Assembly (NCBI GenBank): GCA_041622675.1
Contig: JBFJYH010000082.1
Span: forward strand, 1-6,301
DNA length: 6,301 nucleotides
Direction of reading: 5' to 3'
DNA from: Reddybacter sp041622675
GTDB lineage: Bacteria > Pseudomonadota > Gammaproteobacteria > Pseudomonadales > Porticoccaceae
Both the position numbers and the translations under genes were made by a program. Below are positions 6,073-6,301 of the stretch, piece by piece. Numbering within the stretch: position 1 is the stretch's first letter; the number at the start of each line of letters is the position of its first letter. A model generated the notes under the pieces. That model had not been told where the DNA came from. It worked only from the letters and a program-made list of their open reading frames with translations, and made no database searches.

Positions 6073-6138
6073 AGTTAACACCGCCAACAGTGGTAGGCCG
6101 CACCCAGTGTAGCGATCCACTGCTTGGCCTTGTTACAT
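6073..6138 (-). other. attC site, best example in the window
   Basis: On the minus strand R'' is ATGTAAC (6138-6132) and R' is GTTAACT (6079-6073). The arms GCCAACAGTGG (6083-6093) and CCACTGCTTGGC (6117-6128) are perfectly complementary except for one extra base, the extrahelical base expected in attC folds. Two or three mismatched bases between the R and L boxes form the unpaired spacer, and TAACA pairs at the end. Length is 66 bases. The preceding gene stops one base upstream. Confidence 0.85.
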
Positions 6139-6301
6139 TTATGCTCCTAATAAAATCCCCACCAACAACATAACCAGCGTTACCATGAGCATAGGCGAAG
6201 ATATTTTAGCAAATTTGCTTATTAGCTGTGGCGACCCTATGGATCTAACCGCGCTATAAGCTTCTTCAGCCTGAGAAAAAACTTGCGGGCATACTTCAAT
6301 C
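6139..6301 (-). CDS. C-terminal end of a small membrane-anchored protein (5' part outside window)
   Basis: 53 codons read in from the right edge and end in TAA one base before the attC R'' box, as cassette genes do. The visible part begins IEVCPQVFSQAEEAYSAV, a polar stretch, and ends with a hydrophobic run MLMVTLVMLLVGILLGA at the extreme C-terminus. This suggests a single C-terminal membrane segment (tail-anchored or last helix). No family can be assigned from so short a piece. Coding is supported by the open frame, the sensible amino-acid pattern and the position relative to attC. Confidence 0.65.
   Translation of the reverse strand, partial: IEVCPQVFSQAEEAYSAVRSIGSPQLISKFAKISSPMLMVTLVMLLVGILLGA

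Larger units (their letters stand above)
2059..6301 (-). mobile_element. Integron gene-cassette array (part; integrase end not in window)
   Basis: Genes and gene remnants all read on the minus strand and are separated by short imperfect inverted repeats that fit attC sites. Boxes resembling RYYYAAC (R'') lie at the gene 3' ends and boxes resembling GTTRRRY (R') lie just before the next start. Spacing from R' to the next start is only 3 to 36 bases where a gene is intact. Stop codons fall inside R'' or the attC for the GFA, SGNH, SDR and small membrane ORFs. Gene content is a functional mix, and base composition is visibly more AT-rich in the middle cassettes than in the monooxygenase. No integrase or attI is present. 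From gene polarity I infer they lie to the right. Cassette borders read as about 2059-3458, 3458-3753, 3753-4490, 4490-4954, 4954-5792, 5792-6073 and 6073 onward. Confidence 0.75.

Noticed and set aside
2059..6138. CRISPR array, suggested by regularly placed short repeats
   Set aside because: The repeats are not identical, vary from 48 to 99 bases and flank genes instead of uniform spacers.

Overview
The window looks like the distal part of a chromosomal-type (sedentary) integron cassette array next to a conserved metabolic gene. The host is probably an environmental proteobacterium. This rests on the cassette architecture and on the families present (a long Baeyer-Villiger monooxygenase, DUF2254, an SGNH hydrolase, a GFA protein and an SDR); nothing in the window fixes the genus. 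All convincing genes read on the minus strand, so transcription runs from high to low coordinates.

Layout, left to right. (1) 1-1791: most of a GC-rich type I Baeyer-Villiger flavoprotein monooxygenase, cut by the left window edge, with a strong ribosome binding site. (2) 1792-2058: a short AT-richer junction with no convincing gene. (3) 2059-6301: a series of minus-strand ORFs. Seven short imperfect inverted repeats (2059-2157, 3458-3526, 3753-3834, 4490-4537, 4954-5031, 5792-5874, 6073-6138) separate or close them. Each is bounded by sequences at or near GTTRRRY and RYYYAAC, and in several the upstream gene's stop codon lies inside or within two bases of the repeat. This is the signature of integron attC sites. 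I read the cassette contents, in transcription order, as: the C-terminus of a small membrane protein (cut by the right edge); a cassette holding only an IS3-family transposase remnant; an SDR oxidoreductase broken by two frameshifts; a GFA/CENP-V-fold zinc protein; an SGNH (GDSL-like) esterase/acyltransferase; a short cassette with only a decayed membrane ORF; and a 431-residue DUF2254 membrane protein.

How it fits together. By the usual polarity of integrons, the integrase gene, attI and the Pc promoter should lie beyond the right edge. The site at 2059-2157 would then be the last attC before ordinary chromosome, where the monooxygenase sits. The cassette genes do not form a recognisable pathway; they are a mixed set of accessory functions, some decaying, as is typical of large arrays. 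No integrase, tRNA, rRNA, CRISPR array or replication origin was seen. The attC calls come from reading motifs and complementarity by eye, not from a covariance model. The 6073-6138 site is the strongest and 3753-3834 the weakest.
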